DNA of 64,000 bases, from positions 186,001 through 250,000 of the forward strand of contig NW_022985552.1 in assembly GCF_010093815.1 (NCBI RefSeq), in the 5' to 3' direction. Positions 1 to 10,494 of this stretch are shown here, one piece after another. A program made the translations under genes and the position numbers. Under the pieces are notes generated by a model, which saw only the letters and a program-made list of their open reading frames with translations, made no database searches and was not told where the DNA came from. Origin of the DNA: Pseudovirgaria hyperparasitica. Lineage: Eukaryota; Ascomycota; Dothideomycetes; Acrospermales; Acrospermaceae. How positions within the stretch are numbered: position 1 is the first letter of the stretch; the number at the start of each line of letters is the position of its first letter.

Positions 1-863
1 TAGATATATCTTTTCCCTGACGGGACTTATGTGTCGTACTGGGGTCACAAATGAGGCTAGAATGTGCCCTGAACGCAGCAAGCATTGTCCACACGGTGCT
101 CACTGGCGACCAAATGTGGTGATAGCTTAATCAGAGAGCCAGAAGCACGTCAGTGAGAGAGATGTGATGGTGGTTCGATCAGGGTCTGTGCAGGCCAGCA
201 GGAGTCCATCAACCAAACAGACGTCAAGAATTATGGCGACTTAACAGACTGTGTCCAACCAAAGGCCCGATCACCAGACATGGTCGCGTCGAGTTTCGTC
301 AAGAGATTAATCAATACGAGACAACGCATGGAGATGTCTCTTTTGCTGACTACAAGCGAGCGGACTTGGCCATATATAGCATGGTATGCAGGAAGCAAGT
401 CAGCTCGGCCCGATGGCTGAGTGCATGCAGGGGTCCCGAATGGCTGCACAGACGGGGGCCAGACATGGATGCTAAGCATTACAGATCAGACCACCAGTCT
501 TGGAATATTCGACGTGATTACTCGGTTGGGTGTGATAGTAGGCGCATGCAATAGTATGGTTGACAAGGCAGTGATTTGAAGCATGTAAGTCGGTTCCCTG
601 GCTTTGTTCCAGTCAGCAGTCGAGGCGATGAGGCAGTCTTTATTTATAGAACCACGTGCCGTTCCTGTACATCAGCACCACTAGAGATCTGCTGACGTGA
701 GAGACTGCGTCGATCGCAAGCCCTACGAAATGTAATCTCGGCAGTTCTGTATCGTTGTCTGTCGTTTGCAAGAGTGGAGGCTTTGGCCATGATCGTCTTG
801 GGTGATGTGACATACTACCCCTGCCCCCGCTAAGAACACTGGCACGCATCATGAAGCCATTGA
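1..863. other. Intergenic, no gene seen
   Basis: Both strands carry only short, overlapping open frames without family resemblance. The right-hand part should hold the 3' flank of the minus-strand kinase gene. No tRNA or repeat was recognised. Confidence 0.5.
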
Positions 864-3800
864 TTAGCCTCGACTGATGAGTCCTAGAAGGGTTCCCCGC
901 TTGCTCGACTTTGGCTCAGGAATCCTGTACTCAACCAGTATACGCCTCAGTTTGGCAGACTTTCTTGCATATCCCCACAATTCAATTGTGTTCTGCACCT
1001 CGAATGGGCGGGCATCCAAGAGCAACTCCGCAACCTCAGCATGCCCATCCTTGACAGAGTGTTTCAAGATGTAGCTGTAGACCGGCTCCGTGAGGTACAT
1101 CCGCAGCGGGTATCTGTGTCTGACAAGAACTGCTAGTTTGTCTGCCATGGACAGGATGCTGCATATGACAAATGGGTTGTTGTATGACACACCTGGAGCC
1201 ATATCTGCGTACCCTAGGTCTAGGTCTCTCCGCATTCTCATCAGCTCGTCACTGTCAGGATTGATCCGTAAATATGACGTAATGGCTCCAAAGGTGAGCT
1301 CTTGGGAGAGCTCGTAGCAGTAGCGATTTATCAGGAACTCTAGCGTTTCTGGTTGTACTTCAATAAGAGCCACGCCCGCCATTGTCGCGCCCCCTTTCAG
1401 CGGAACGTTAATGTTGATGGCCTTTCTTTTCTTGCTCCGAATGTGGCTGTTTGTCTTGCCCGTGAGCTCCTCGAGCACTCCCCAGCATCCCTTGGTTCCA
1501 GCTAGTACCAGTAGATTATGGAAGTCATTCTGGCAGTCGGCGCCTTGATCGAGAAGCATAGCTACGGCTTCTTCGTCATTATTGCTAACAGCCCAGTAGA
1601 GAGGACTGGTCTGTGACAAGATCTGCCCGCTTTTACCGAATACCGGAGGCTTAGCCACGCTGTTGACATCAGCACCGGCATCCACAAGGATTTTGATCAG
1701 TCTAGCAAGATCTGGTAATTTGACTCTATACTTCTTCCATGCAGCGAAGTTTCTGATCAGGTGGTGGAGCGCTGTAGCTTCGTCAGGACCACTCCGAGCA
1801 TTTGGGTCAAGGCCAATTTTGAGGAAAAATGCAATGACATCCGGAAGTTTGCTCCGCGGATGTTTTTCAAACTGAGCAGGCAGATTGGAACTCATGTCGG
1901 TTGAGCTTGCGAATCGACGAAGCTCGACACGACAGGTATCTCCAAGCTTCTGGGGATGATCCCAGTCTTCTACACGGACGTTTGGCAGGGGTGTCGTGTG
2001 CGGGCGACGAGCTCCATCACGGGATGTCGTTTGGCTAAATCTTTTGTTGATCCCGTCCTCTCGAGGCGTGGGGCCGCTAGGTCCAGCCTTGATTCGTGAA
2101 AGGGATTGGCTGGGTCTTACAATGGATCGGCCGACTTTGTATGTATCGACTGTCAGGGGCAAAGCAATATCCGAACTGCCAGGATAGTGCTTCGGAGGTG
2201 AAGAGTCCGTATCAGACGGTGGGGTTGTGCTCTTCATCCGGGGTATGGGTGGGGAGACGGGCTTCAGTTTGTCCAAGTCGAATGAGTCTGAGAATGATTG
2301 AAACTGATTCCATTCTGCTCGGCGATTCGCATTCAAGAGTCGAGGCTTTTGGTCTGCCACAGTGTCTTTGGGGTCTTGTGTCGGTGCCCATGAATCCGCT
2401 ATAGGGGTGGGTTTAGTGTTAAAATTGACTTCCAGGTGAGGCTTTGACTTTTTGTTGTCGTCCTGCAGATTAACTTCAGTGATCACGCTTTGAGTGGCCA
2501 CGGGTTCAGGCGGCTGTACAACCACTGACGGTAACGTAACGACTTCTTGTACGTGCTCGTTGTCCTCTGGCTTCTTCCCTTCTGTATTTGCACTGATGGG
2601 AGTATTGTTAGTTATGCCTGGGAGGATGACAGGATGTGTTGCGTCTGGATTTTCGCACGAGCCTTCCGTTTGTGTGTTTTCGTATGTGACATCCCACGAC
2701 CGTGGGTCATCATCAGCGCCACTGGAGGAATCGTCTTCCAGCAAGCAGTGCTCACAGCAATAGTGAAGGGCCGCTTGTGGGCTGCATATTGTTTTGTACA
2801 GGTCAACCGACGTCATACGTGCATCTTCGTGCAGAGCAACAGTCCTATCGATCCAGTCTATGATTGGCGCCTGGTCCAGCGACGTCTTCAAGTCCCGGAT
2901 CCATTCCTTGGCAGAAGCGATATTGTTTGAAAACCAGAACGTTTCAGTTTTGCGCTTGAACGTATCGCGCATATCTCTGATTGTTCGCCCGCAGAGTGCC
3001 GTCAAAATCTCGACGAATACGCAGCCCAAGGAGAAGACGTCAGACTTGGAGTTCCTCTTCTCGTAGTTCTGAACTTCAGGCGCACAATATGGAATGCTTT
3101 TACCAAAGTTCCCTGTCGTAGTACTGCGGGTACGGTCTTGCCAATCAAGAGAGATGCCGAAATCTGTAAAGTATACTTGGCCTTTCTTGATCAGAATATT
3201 CGACGGTTTTATGTCGCGGTGTCGAATTCGCTCTTCATGGAGATATGCCAAGGCAGAAGCCAAGCAGCCAAAAGCCTTGTTCAACACCAGCTTGTACTCG
3301 TCCTCGTTCATGGCTAGTGTGAAATACTGCTCAAGATCACATTCGGCTACAGGAAGCATGAGAAAGCCGAAAAACTTGGGATCGGTGTAGCTGGCGACCT
3401 GTTGCGAGCATCAGCCATCGCCATCAGGCACGAGGTGACAAGGAGAACTCACAAGCTCCACACAGTGTTGGTGATTGATACGCTTGAGGACCTGGAGCTC
3501 CGTCGCGAAGGATTTGAGGTCACTTGTCCGCGTGCCTCCCCTTCGAAAAGACTTTCGAGCATATTCGCGGCCGGATAATTGGCTTTGTACTTTATCGACA
3601 ACGCCATAGCCACCTTTCGCGATCATGCCCTTTTCAAGAAGAGGGAGCTCTTCACCTTTGACAAAGTGCACATGCTTCTTCTCATCGTTTTCCAGATCAA
3701 GGCCTTTTGTGATGACCCTACCCTGTACCTCGAGGAAAAGGTCCTGGTGCGACTGAGACAACGACCTGGGTAGCGACTGCTTATTGAAGGGGAACCAGAG

Positions 3801-4043
3801 GTCGGTACAGCCTATGCTGGTGAACTTGGGTAACAATGAGACCTGGTCGATGATTCGAAGCACGATGTAGATTCGTGGTACGGTACTGTATGGAGGGCCA
3901 AGCTCCTCGAGCAGTATACGGCATATCTCCTTGCAGTCTGCGTCCGTGTACTGCTGTACTCCGAGCCCGGTAGGGAAAAAGTCATCCAGGCCTAGGCCAA
4001 GTTTCCGCTGCTCTCCTGGCTTGACTGTAGCATGCGCGGCCAT
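864..4043 (-). CDS. Ser/Thr protein kinase with C-terminal ankyrin-like region
   Basis: Two exons, 4043-3453 and 3398-864, joined across a 54-nt GT..AG intron (3399-3452); predicted 1041 aa. Residues 1-130 form an N-terminal region that I do not recognise. The kinase domain follows: glycine loop AKGGYGVVD (142-150), ATP lysine K164 in YARK, helix-C Glu182, HRDIKPSN (from 257), DFG (276) and a CAPE activation-loop end, so all catalytic residues are present. About 300 residues of Ser/Pro-rich linker come next. The C-terminal third has ankyrin-like units such as ATALHHLIRN, ILVDAGADVNS and AVAMLLDQGADCQN. Kinase-ankyrin proteins are numerous in filamentous ascomycetes and their substrates are mostly unknown. 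The intron lies inside the kinase domain between VEL and VASY, which supports the join. Function beyond kinase activity is not assigned. Confidence 0.85.
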
Positions 4044-5330
4044 TTCGTCGTGCTGAGAGTGTTACACCACCGTCTCCGAGTGGGGATCACATTATCCAAA
4101 CGCGACAGCCTGTGCGGGCTATGGAAAAGCAGATTGGTGAGATGTGAGAGAGCACGAGAACAGTCCGGCGAACTGCGAGATATTCTCTGCATCGCAGTGA
4201 GGCTGCATGCCTGGTGGGGGTTTGTCGGCAGCCCTTGTGATGGCTATGAGGCCTCCGTGAGTCGAGGCGCAAGCCATGTCGGAGTGGTGCAACCAATAGA
4301 GGTCGACCTCGAGTGCTGCGACAACACGAGGCTCGTATTGGCCATTTAGTGTCTCACGTTATGAGAGGCTTCATGTTGTTAGCGAGATGTGAAACTCTCT
4401 AGACGATTTGATTCCTGGGATGAGGTGAGATGGAAATGAATGCTGCAAGACGGCGGCAATTTCTTTGGGAGAGAGGGAAAGTAGCACAAACGCTACGGCG
4501 GTCCCGTGACCAGCGGATAAATTCTAGGTATGCATCAAGACAGAGACTGGGCACGATAAAGAGCTGTATCGTACGTTTGACATTCCAGCGTCTATTCGAT
4601 TGAGTGATTAGATATTACATTACGTCCACGCACCTTGGCCCTTCGTTGCGGACAGGGCTCGGTTGACTTGAGGCGCTCCTTGACCACTCCTCTGGTGGTT
4701 TACAAAACCCCATCGTCCGCCATCATTCCAACGAACAGCATCTCCCTGTGCCCGTCACCACGTGAACTTTGCGTGACACATGCGCAACGCATTACACATT
4801 CCCTTCCTCAACGGCATCTGACAATGTCTCTCTGTCCTCCATAAATATTCCAAAATCCTCCCCAAAAAAACCACAACGCTTGGAGCGCCATGCAATCCCT
4901 CTCTTTCTCTCGAAGGCGCGAATCGAAGCAAACAGGGACTCCACGAGCTCGAAAGGAGGCTCGGGAGTAACGAAGGTGTACAAGTATCTTATAGTAGAAG
5001 CGATTGTAATCGGGGTATCGTGAGAAGCGTTGTAAGAAAGTTCTCCAAGGTCCCATTGTAAATGACTTTTCCTGTCCCAGCACGCGAGTGCCATAACCGG
5101 AGAGCGAGCGGCGGATGAAGCAGTATATGGAAAAAAAGACTCCTGAAGGTGAATTCAGAGAGCGAAGAAAGATTCGCAATGCAAGAGCCGCATCGCCTCG
5201 GTGCAAATGTAGCGAACCGCTGAAATGCTCTATGAAAACGCCACCCATGCATCAATCGTGAAAACGTGATATGTGGAATTTGAGTATGTCGGGCTCATCG
5301 GTATTGAATGTGGTGGTTGTGGTGGTCTCT
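4044..5330. other. Intergenic: kinase promoter and AUR1 3' flank
   Basis: No convincing gene. An ATG-initiated minus-strand frame of 146 codons (5248-4808) lies just past the AUR1 stop, but it resembles nothing and is overlapped by other frames of similar length. Confidence 0.45.
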
Positions 5331-6784
5331 TCAGTGAGACTGCTCGTGGTCGGAATGCGAGGCCAGAGTGTCGCTTTCCCAGGTGTAGTTGTGTTCATCG
5401 GCAGGACTTGGCGGTCCGTTGGAGGGGCTGCGAGCACCCGAGGAGAAGGAGGATGATGAGCCTATTGTCCACTCATCGCTGTCCGAGTTCCCAGTCGGGT
5501 GGAATTCCTCATAAAAGTCCAGCATGCCCTGAGTGTAGGCATCTTCAGGCTCACCAATCTCGGTATAGTCGTAGTCCCAGCGGAACTCCTTGTCGGGCTG
5601 TACGCGGGGGAGGAATTTCTGGCGAGCAAAGAAGAAGAAGAAGGCGGCGACTGGAATTGTCAGCTAAGACTCGCACAGTATGGGGCTTTGAAGAGCAACT
5701 TACGGAGACTGCCGGCAACCAGGTCAACAGCGTAGTGATGCGAGAGGTACATTGTAGCCCACCAGAGCCACAGCACGTAGCCCAAAAAGACGGGAAGCAG
5801 CTTTGGGAAGACATGGCCAAGAAACAGGGCTTCGAGGGTCGAGTCCGCGGCGTGCAGCGACGGAAAGGCGCCAAACGGCGAGGGAGAGCTGGCAAAACCA
5901 GGTACATACAGGTCAATGCCAAATAGCTTGTCTATACGGGCAAGACCGGCAGCTTCTCCCGGGATGCTGTAGTTTGCGGGTGCAAGACCATAGTGATTCT
6001 CATACCACGGTGGAGAGCATGGGAATACAAGGTTCGTGGCCACACCGAGCAAGCTCATGTAGCCAAACGCACGAGCGTAGACGGGGAGAGTTCCCGGTGG
6101 ACCCCAGATGAACAGGGCAATGGCGCAGATGAATGGGGCAGCGAAGTGACCGACACCATACGGAATCCAGGCAAGGATGTCCAGAATGACATGTTTGTGT
6201 GCTGAAAGGATATTACTCAGGTTGGCGCCGTACAGAATATTTTCGAGGGTGGGCAGAACTCGGACCCAGATTGGGGGGCGGTAATCAGCAGGTATGAATC
6301 TTTGCGGGCTTGTCAGTCGTAGTCCATGCATGAAGAGCGTCTACCAGCACAGAGGAGCGAAGATGACTTACTTGCACGAATAGAATAGCAAGAGATAGGC
6401 AGCAATGGGTAGGAAGTTGAGGAAGAATTGACGAGTGACTGGCAAGACGAGAGAGCTCATCAACAGGGTGGCCACGAAGGTCTTGAATATTGGGCCGGGC
6501 TCCTGGATGACGGAGAGACAGAAGATGCCGACGATGGCGAGCAGAAGGTACTGGGCGTCATAGTGTGACCAGTGATGGGTGCGTAGTGAGCGCAGAGTGT
6601 CGGTGGGAGAGAAGGAGGATTGTAGAGAGGCGATGGAGGAGGTTGGGGTTTGGCGACTCCGTATGCGCGACTTGGTAGCTCTCCATTTCCTTCGGACTTT
6701 GTGTGGCAGCAATGTTGGCAAGGCCTTGAATGGGATCTTGACATTGGACAGCATCTGCTGGGGATAGTAGGAGGAGGCAGTCAT
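5331..6784 (-). CDS. AUR1: Inositol-phosphoceramide synthase (AUR1)
   Basis: Transfers phosphoinositol from phosphatidylinositol to ceramide in the Golgi, the first fungal-specific step of complex sphingolipid synthesis and the target of aureobasidin A. Three exons: 6784-6372, 6308-5704, 5650-5331, with introns of 63 and 53 nt; predicted 445 aa against about 400 in yeast. Multiple hydrophobic segments are present, and the family core is plain: FIPADYRPPIWV, PTLENILYG, FPCSPPWYENHYGL, the PAP2-type motif PFGAFPSLHA with His290, and LSHHYAVD with His329 and Asp333. These match the yeast triad H255/H294/D298. Both joins restore family sequence (YSCNPQRFIP and VAGSLLAAFFF). The last exon encodes a Ser/Pro/acidic cytosolic tail. 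The ATG at 6784 opens a basic N-terminus, as usual. Identification is firm. Confidence 0.95.
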
Positions 6785-8390
6785 GGCGGACTGGTGGACT
6801 GGCGGAGAAAGTGGCGGAGAGGACTCGACGAGCAGTCAAAGGGGAGCGAGCGAGCGAAGCGCATGCGAGGGGAGGAGGCGAGGCGAGGCGAGGAAGACTG
6901 CTGGGTTGAGATGCGAGTTGTTAAGATGAATGGTATTCTGGTGAGGCTGGCTGGGTGGCAGAGATAAGTGAGAGGGCAGAGAGGGCGAAGATGGTGGATG
7001 TGAAAGAGAAAGTGGTGAAGAGGTGTGCGTGCGGAAGTCAGCGGGATGATGGCGAAGAATGAAGAATGAATAATACGGCGAGGCAGGGCAGGCAGACCGG
7101 GTCCGTGCGGAAGAGAATTGGCTGCTTGGTGGAGCTAATGGTCATAGGTTGTTGGGTGTAATTTCACAAGCGACGACGGAGTGCCACATTTTTGCATATT
7201 TTCTTTGCACAGCGCCATCAGCTCAGCAGTAATGTTTAATTTTATTATTTGTTTTAACGTTAATGTTACGCACTATCTGTTTATTAGTCAATATTTGACT
7301 TTATTGTCGCTTGGTGCTTTGTAGCTAGAGGCCAACAACGGAGTCGGGGGTGAGAGAGTGTGGAGAAGAGCGGCAGATACCAGTCTATCACTACTACTGT
7401 GAGTACTATACTACTATACTATACTACTGATACCAGTCCAGATAACGGTGCGGACTACTACAGTATGCCAACAATACGCCGACGGAGAAGGAAACGGATG
7501 CGAGGAGCGAGCGACAGGCATGCATGCCAACATGCCAACATGACGGCGGCTATTCATGCCATGCCAGGCATAAGGACGCTGACAGGGCGGAGTTTTAGCA
7601 GGCTCGCAGCACTCCGTCTGGCGCAGCACGCGCGTGTCTTTTGCCCTCTTGTCTCCGTCATCGTCGCCGTCGTCGTTCGTCTTCTCTATACATACAATGT
7701 GGACGACGGTGGACAGAATTGGAGTTTGCTGGTGGACTGACGATGAGGCGTGGGTGATGATGCGATGATGCGCCAGGTGAGTCGCTCCTAAGCAGCCAAG
7801 CGGTGGTCACGTCAAGCTGCAGAGTTAGACTGTGGCTAAGGCTTAGCTGCCAAATATACGGACCATGACACTTTGACAAGTATAGGCATGAAGAGGGACT
7901 ACTGTACTGGCTGATTATTCTACTATGTATGGCACGCACACATAAGGCGAATAGTGATATATTTAACAATGAATACCATATATATAGCACACTGTATTAA
8001 TCGTAATAATCGCCGGCAGCACCAAAACCCGAAAAGCCGAGCAACCCGAGCTAGCTCTAGCACTTTGTAATTTCGTTCTCGTTCAGGCATCCCCGAGTCT
8101 TGGCAGTATTATGTACCGCGCTAAGCCGCTTACAGCACCCACCTAATCTCCTTTTGTTGAGCGAATCGGGGAGGAGCGCGTCCGGGTCGTGTTGTCGCGT
8201 CGCGTTTCACGTTCGGACGAACTTTCGTGCTGCACGTGCCGTGCGCGCTAGTCCCGATACGGTGTAATGGATCTGTATTACTAACCTTTCTTGGAATGCT
8301 CCTACTTCTCCTACATCCACTACATCTCTTACATCTACTACCAGCACTACTATCACGACCAAGTAATACTACTACTCCCATCCTTATCAT
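6785..8390. other. Intergenic, no gene seen; simple repeats
   Basis: Upstream of AUR1. Contains GGCGA pentamer repeats near 6869-6890, an AT-rich patch at about 7185-7310, a CTACTATA-type run near 7385-7430 and ATGCCA-type repeats near 7518-7565. Open frames here start at non-ATG codons or are repeat-driven. The right end has TAC/CTC triplet-like runs (8295-8360). Confidence 0.45.
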
Positions 8391-8678
8391 TCACTCGTAC
8401 CCGATTCTCGCCTCGTTGTCCCCGTCCTCTAGAAACTCGTCTTCCAGATACCATCTCGCCCGCCGCCTTGCCTTCGCCCTGTACTCACACCCAACTGATG
8501 TAACTGATTTCAAGGAAAGTTGAGCAACGCCTTGTAGCTCGTCCGCCTCCTCCCTGTCCTCTGCTCTCTGCTCATCGTCCCTGTCGTCCAGATCAGAGTA
8601 CACTCCGCACGCCTTGTCCAGCTCCAGCCATGGCCGCTCCGGTGCCGCCCACCGCTCAAAGAGTGTCCAGAAAAACAT
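8391..8678 (-). CDS. Possible 3' exon or small hypothetical ORF
   Basis: A 95-codon frame with an ATG at 8678, hydrophilic and rich in Asp, Glu and Arg (LEDEFLEDGDNEAR near the C-terminus). The same frame stays open upstream through about 8850, overlapping the end of the next ORF in another frame. It may therefore be the last exon of the locus 8802-9358 rather than a separate gene. I found no splice pair that joins them with a good donor. No family recognised. Confidence 0.3.
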   Translation of the reverse strand: MFFWTLFERWAAPERPWLELDKACGVYSDLDDRDDEQRAEDREEADELQGVAQLSLKSVTSVGCEYRAKARRRARWYLEDEFLEDGDNEARIGYE

Positions 8679-8801
8679 ATGCCGCTTCAGTGCGCTGCTT
8701 CGTTGCCGTTCATCAGGCTTACTGCTGTTCAGCTCTCTTCTGCAGTGGTCGGATATCTTCCCCCTCAGAGTCTCGAGCTTCGATTGCCCTGCGATGTAAA
8801 G

Positions 8802-9358
8802 TCAGCCATTCATCTCCACGCACTTGGTCACTTCGTCGCAGAACACACAAGCCTGGTCGTCTGCACTCATCTCTGGCACCGCCAAACCCATGTCAAACCC
8901 CTGCCCAAAATTTCTCTCCACAAACTCCCTCGCCAGACTCTGCACTATCTTGCTCGTATGCGGCCCATCTACTCGCACGCCTGCCTCCCCTTTACCGAGT
9001 AGATAGGATCCCTCCACCTGTGCAATGCTAGTGAGATTCGCTGCCCGCGCCTCGTCCTCGGTGTCCCATATGTGCGAGTACAGACTGCCTGCTTTCTCGT
9101 CGTCGCCCTTACACCCCCTGGCCCACTTGTACACGCGGAACAAGAACGCTGCCTCGTACACGCTGCCCTGTTCGTCGATGCGCTCTATGTATTTCCGCAG
9201 GTTGATCATATTCGTGCCTTGGCCGTCTGGCTGCCCTGTGCATCTTCTGTTATGGCGCTGCTGCGTGAAGAGGGCTTGTTTACAGGCTTACACTGGTTTG
9301 TGTCTTTGAGCAATCGACTATCCTCCATCTCGCTGCCTCTGGCTTCGGAACTCGACAT
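8802..9358 (-). CDS. Hypothetical protein
   Basis: Core frame 9209-8802 begins with an ATG (MINLRKYIERIDEQ) and encodes 135 aa. A plausible longer model starts at the ATG at 9358 (MSSSEARGSEMED), splices a 47-nt intron (9247-9293, GTGTAA..CAG) and continues in frame; that gives 169 aa. The sequence is soluble, with a conserved-looking stretch YEAAFLFRVYKWARG and a Cys pair CVFCDEVTKC near the end. No domain recognised. The 3' end is uncertain because a second open frame continues downstream (8391-8850). Start, intron and end are inference; only the open frame is seen. Confidence 0.45.
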
Positions 9359-9716
9359 GGCAGCTATGGTTTGTTGGCAGAGTATGGTGGTAAGTAGGTA
9401 AGAGCGATCATGCCTTCCTTCCCTCCTTCCCTTCTTGTACTCATCAACAGACAAAGACTTGCATATTCCATGGACAGCACGTGATCACGTACCATGATTG
9501 CACAAACAAAGAAACAATGAAGGCAGGAACGAGTGCAGCAGTTCCATACTTGGCACCTTCCCTGCGCTCGTACTCTTCCTTGTTTATCCCATCCATTCCA
9601 TCTACCTATACAGTACTACCTTACAGCCCCCTCTGATCCATCCACCTATCCACCACCCCCTAACACTTCTCGCCCTCTCCTCTCCCTCTCCTTTCTTTCA
9701 AACAACCTAACCTCCC
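9359..9716. other. Intergenic, no gene seen
   Basis: CT-rich plus strand (about 9600-9725), which is AG-rich in the direction of the flanking minus-strand genes. It should contain the secreted-protein gene's 3' UTR. Confidence 0.4.
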
Positions 9717-10494
9717 TCACTTCCCCTTCACACCCGGCGCCTGCGTCCGCAACGCAACCGGCACCCCACTACTCACCGGACTGCCCACATTGTTCCACTT
9801 GATCGCCCACGTGCCCTCCGTGTCCGTCTCCTCGACATACCAGTCCATCTGGATATCGTCTGCGCTGCCCACATGGAATGCCCAGGCGCCGTACAGGCCG
9901 AAACCGGTGATGTTCTGCGTGCTGTTGGTGCTGCTGCTGGTGAAGCCGACGTCACCGAAGGAGGAGGGCGTGGTGGTGTCGATGTAGAAGTGTGCTTGCG
10001 AGGGCAGGGTGCCGTTGTCCGGGGTTGCGGTGAAGGTGGTGTTTGATGTTGTTGCGCGGACTGCTGGGGTGTTAGAGGTGTTGTTGTTGTGGTTGTGGGA
10101 GGGGGGAGGGATGCGTTGAGGGTTATTTAGATGTATGAGAGGAGAGTCTAGATCTTTACGGCGACGTGCATATCAAGACCAGTATAGAGCAACAACTTAC
10201 GAGTAACATTATACGTCTCCGAGACCCCAGCCGGTGCCGCCGTGCCAGCATACGCCTTGCCTACGAAACACTCAGTACAACACTCCACCACCATCCAACC
10301 TCGTCCAAGAACTCACCATCGCCATAAAACACCGGCAGACCCTGGAGCTCTCCCCTGGTAGAGTCCAACGAGTAGGCATACAGATGAAAGTCCGCATCCA
10401 CAGTCGCAGCGCGAGCATGGAACTCGCTGCAAACCACACCGCCAGCCACGAAAGCTACCATTGCCAAAGGCCTAAACAGAGAGAAGGATAGCAT
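9717..10494 (-). CDS. Small secreted protein, function unknown
   Basis: Three exons: 10494-10317, 10260-10201, 10063-9717; introns of 56 and 137 nt; predicted 194 aa. The N-terminus has a clear signal peptide (MLSFSLFRPLAMVAFVAGGVVC), then FHLYAYSLDSTRGELQGLPVF, a stretch with several N-glycosylation sequons (NVT, NTT, NGT, NST, NIT) and a C-terminal half rich in Trp, Tyr and Phe (FGLYGAWAFHVG, MDWYVEE, WAIKWN). The joins keep phase (YGD-G-KAYAG and NVTPVRATT). Almost no cysteines, so it is not a typical disulfide-rich effector. Reads like a conserved ascomycete extracellular protein of beta-strand type; no enzymatic motif seen. Secretion is well supported, role unknown. Confidence 0.75.

Noticed and set aside
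4808-5248. 146-codon minus-strand ORF downstream of AUR1
   Set aside because: ATG start but atypical composition, overlapped by equal-sized frames, probably AUR1 3' flank.
5273-5926. 217-codon frame antisense to AUR1
   Set aside because: Overlaps the last two AUR1 exons and the intron between them; no coding signal of its own.
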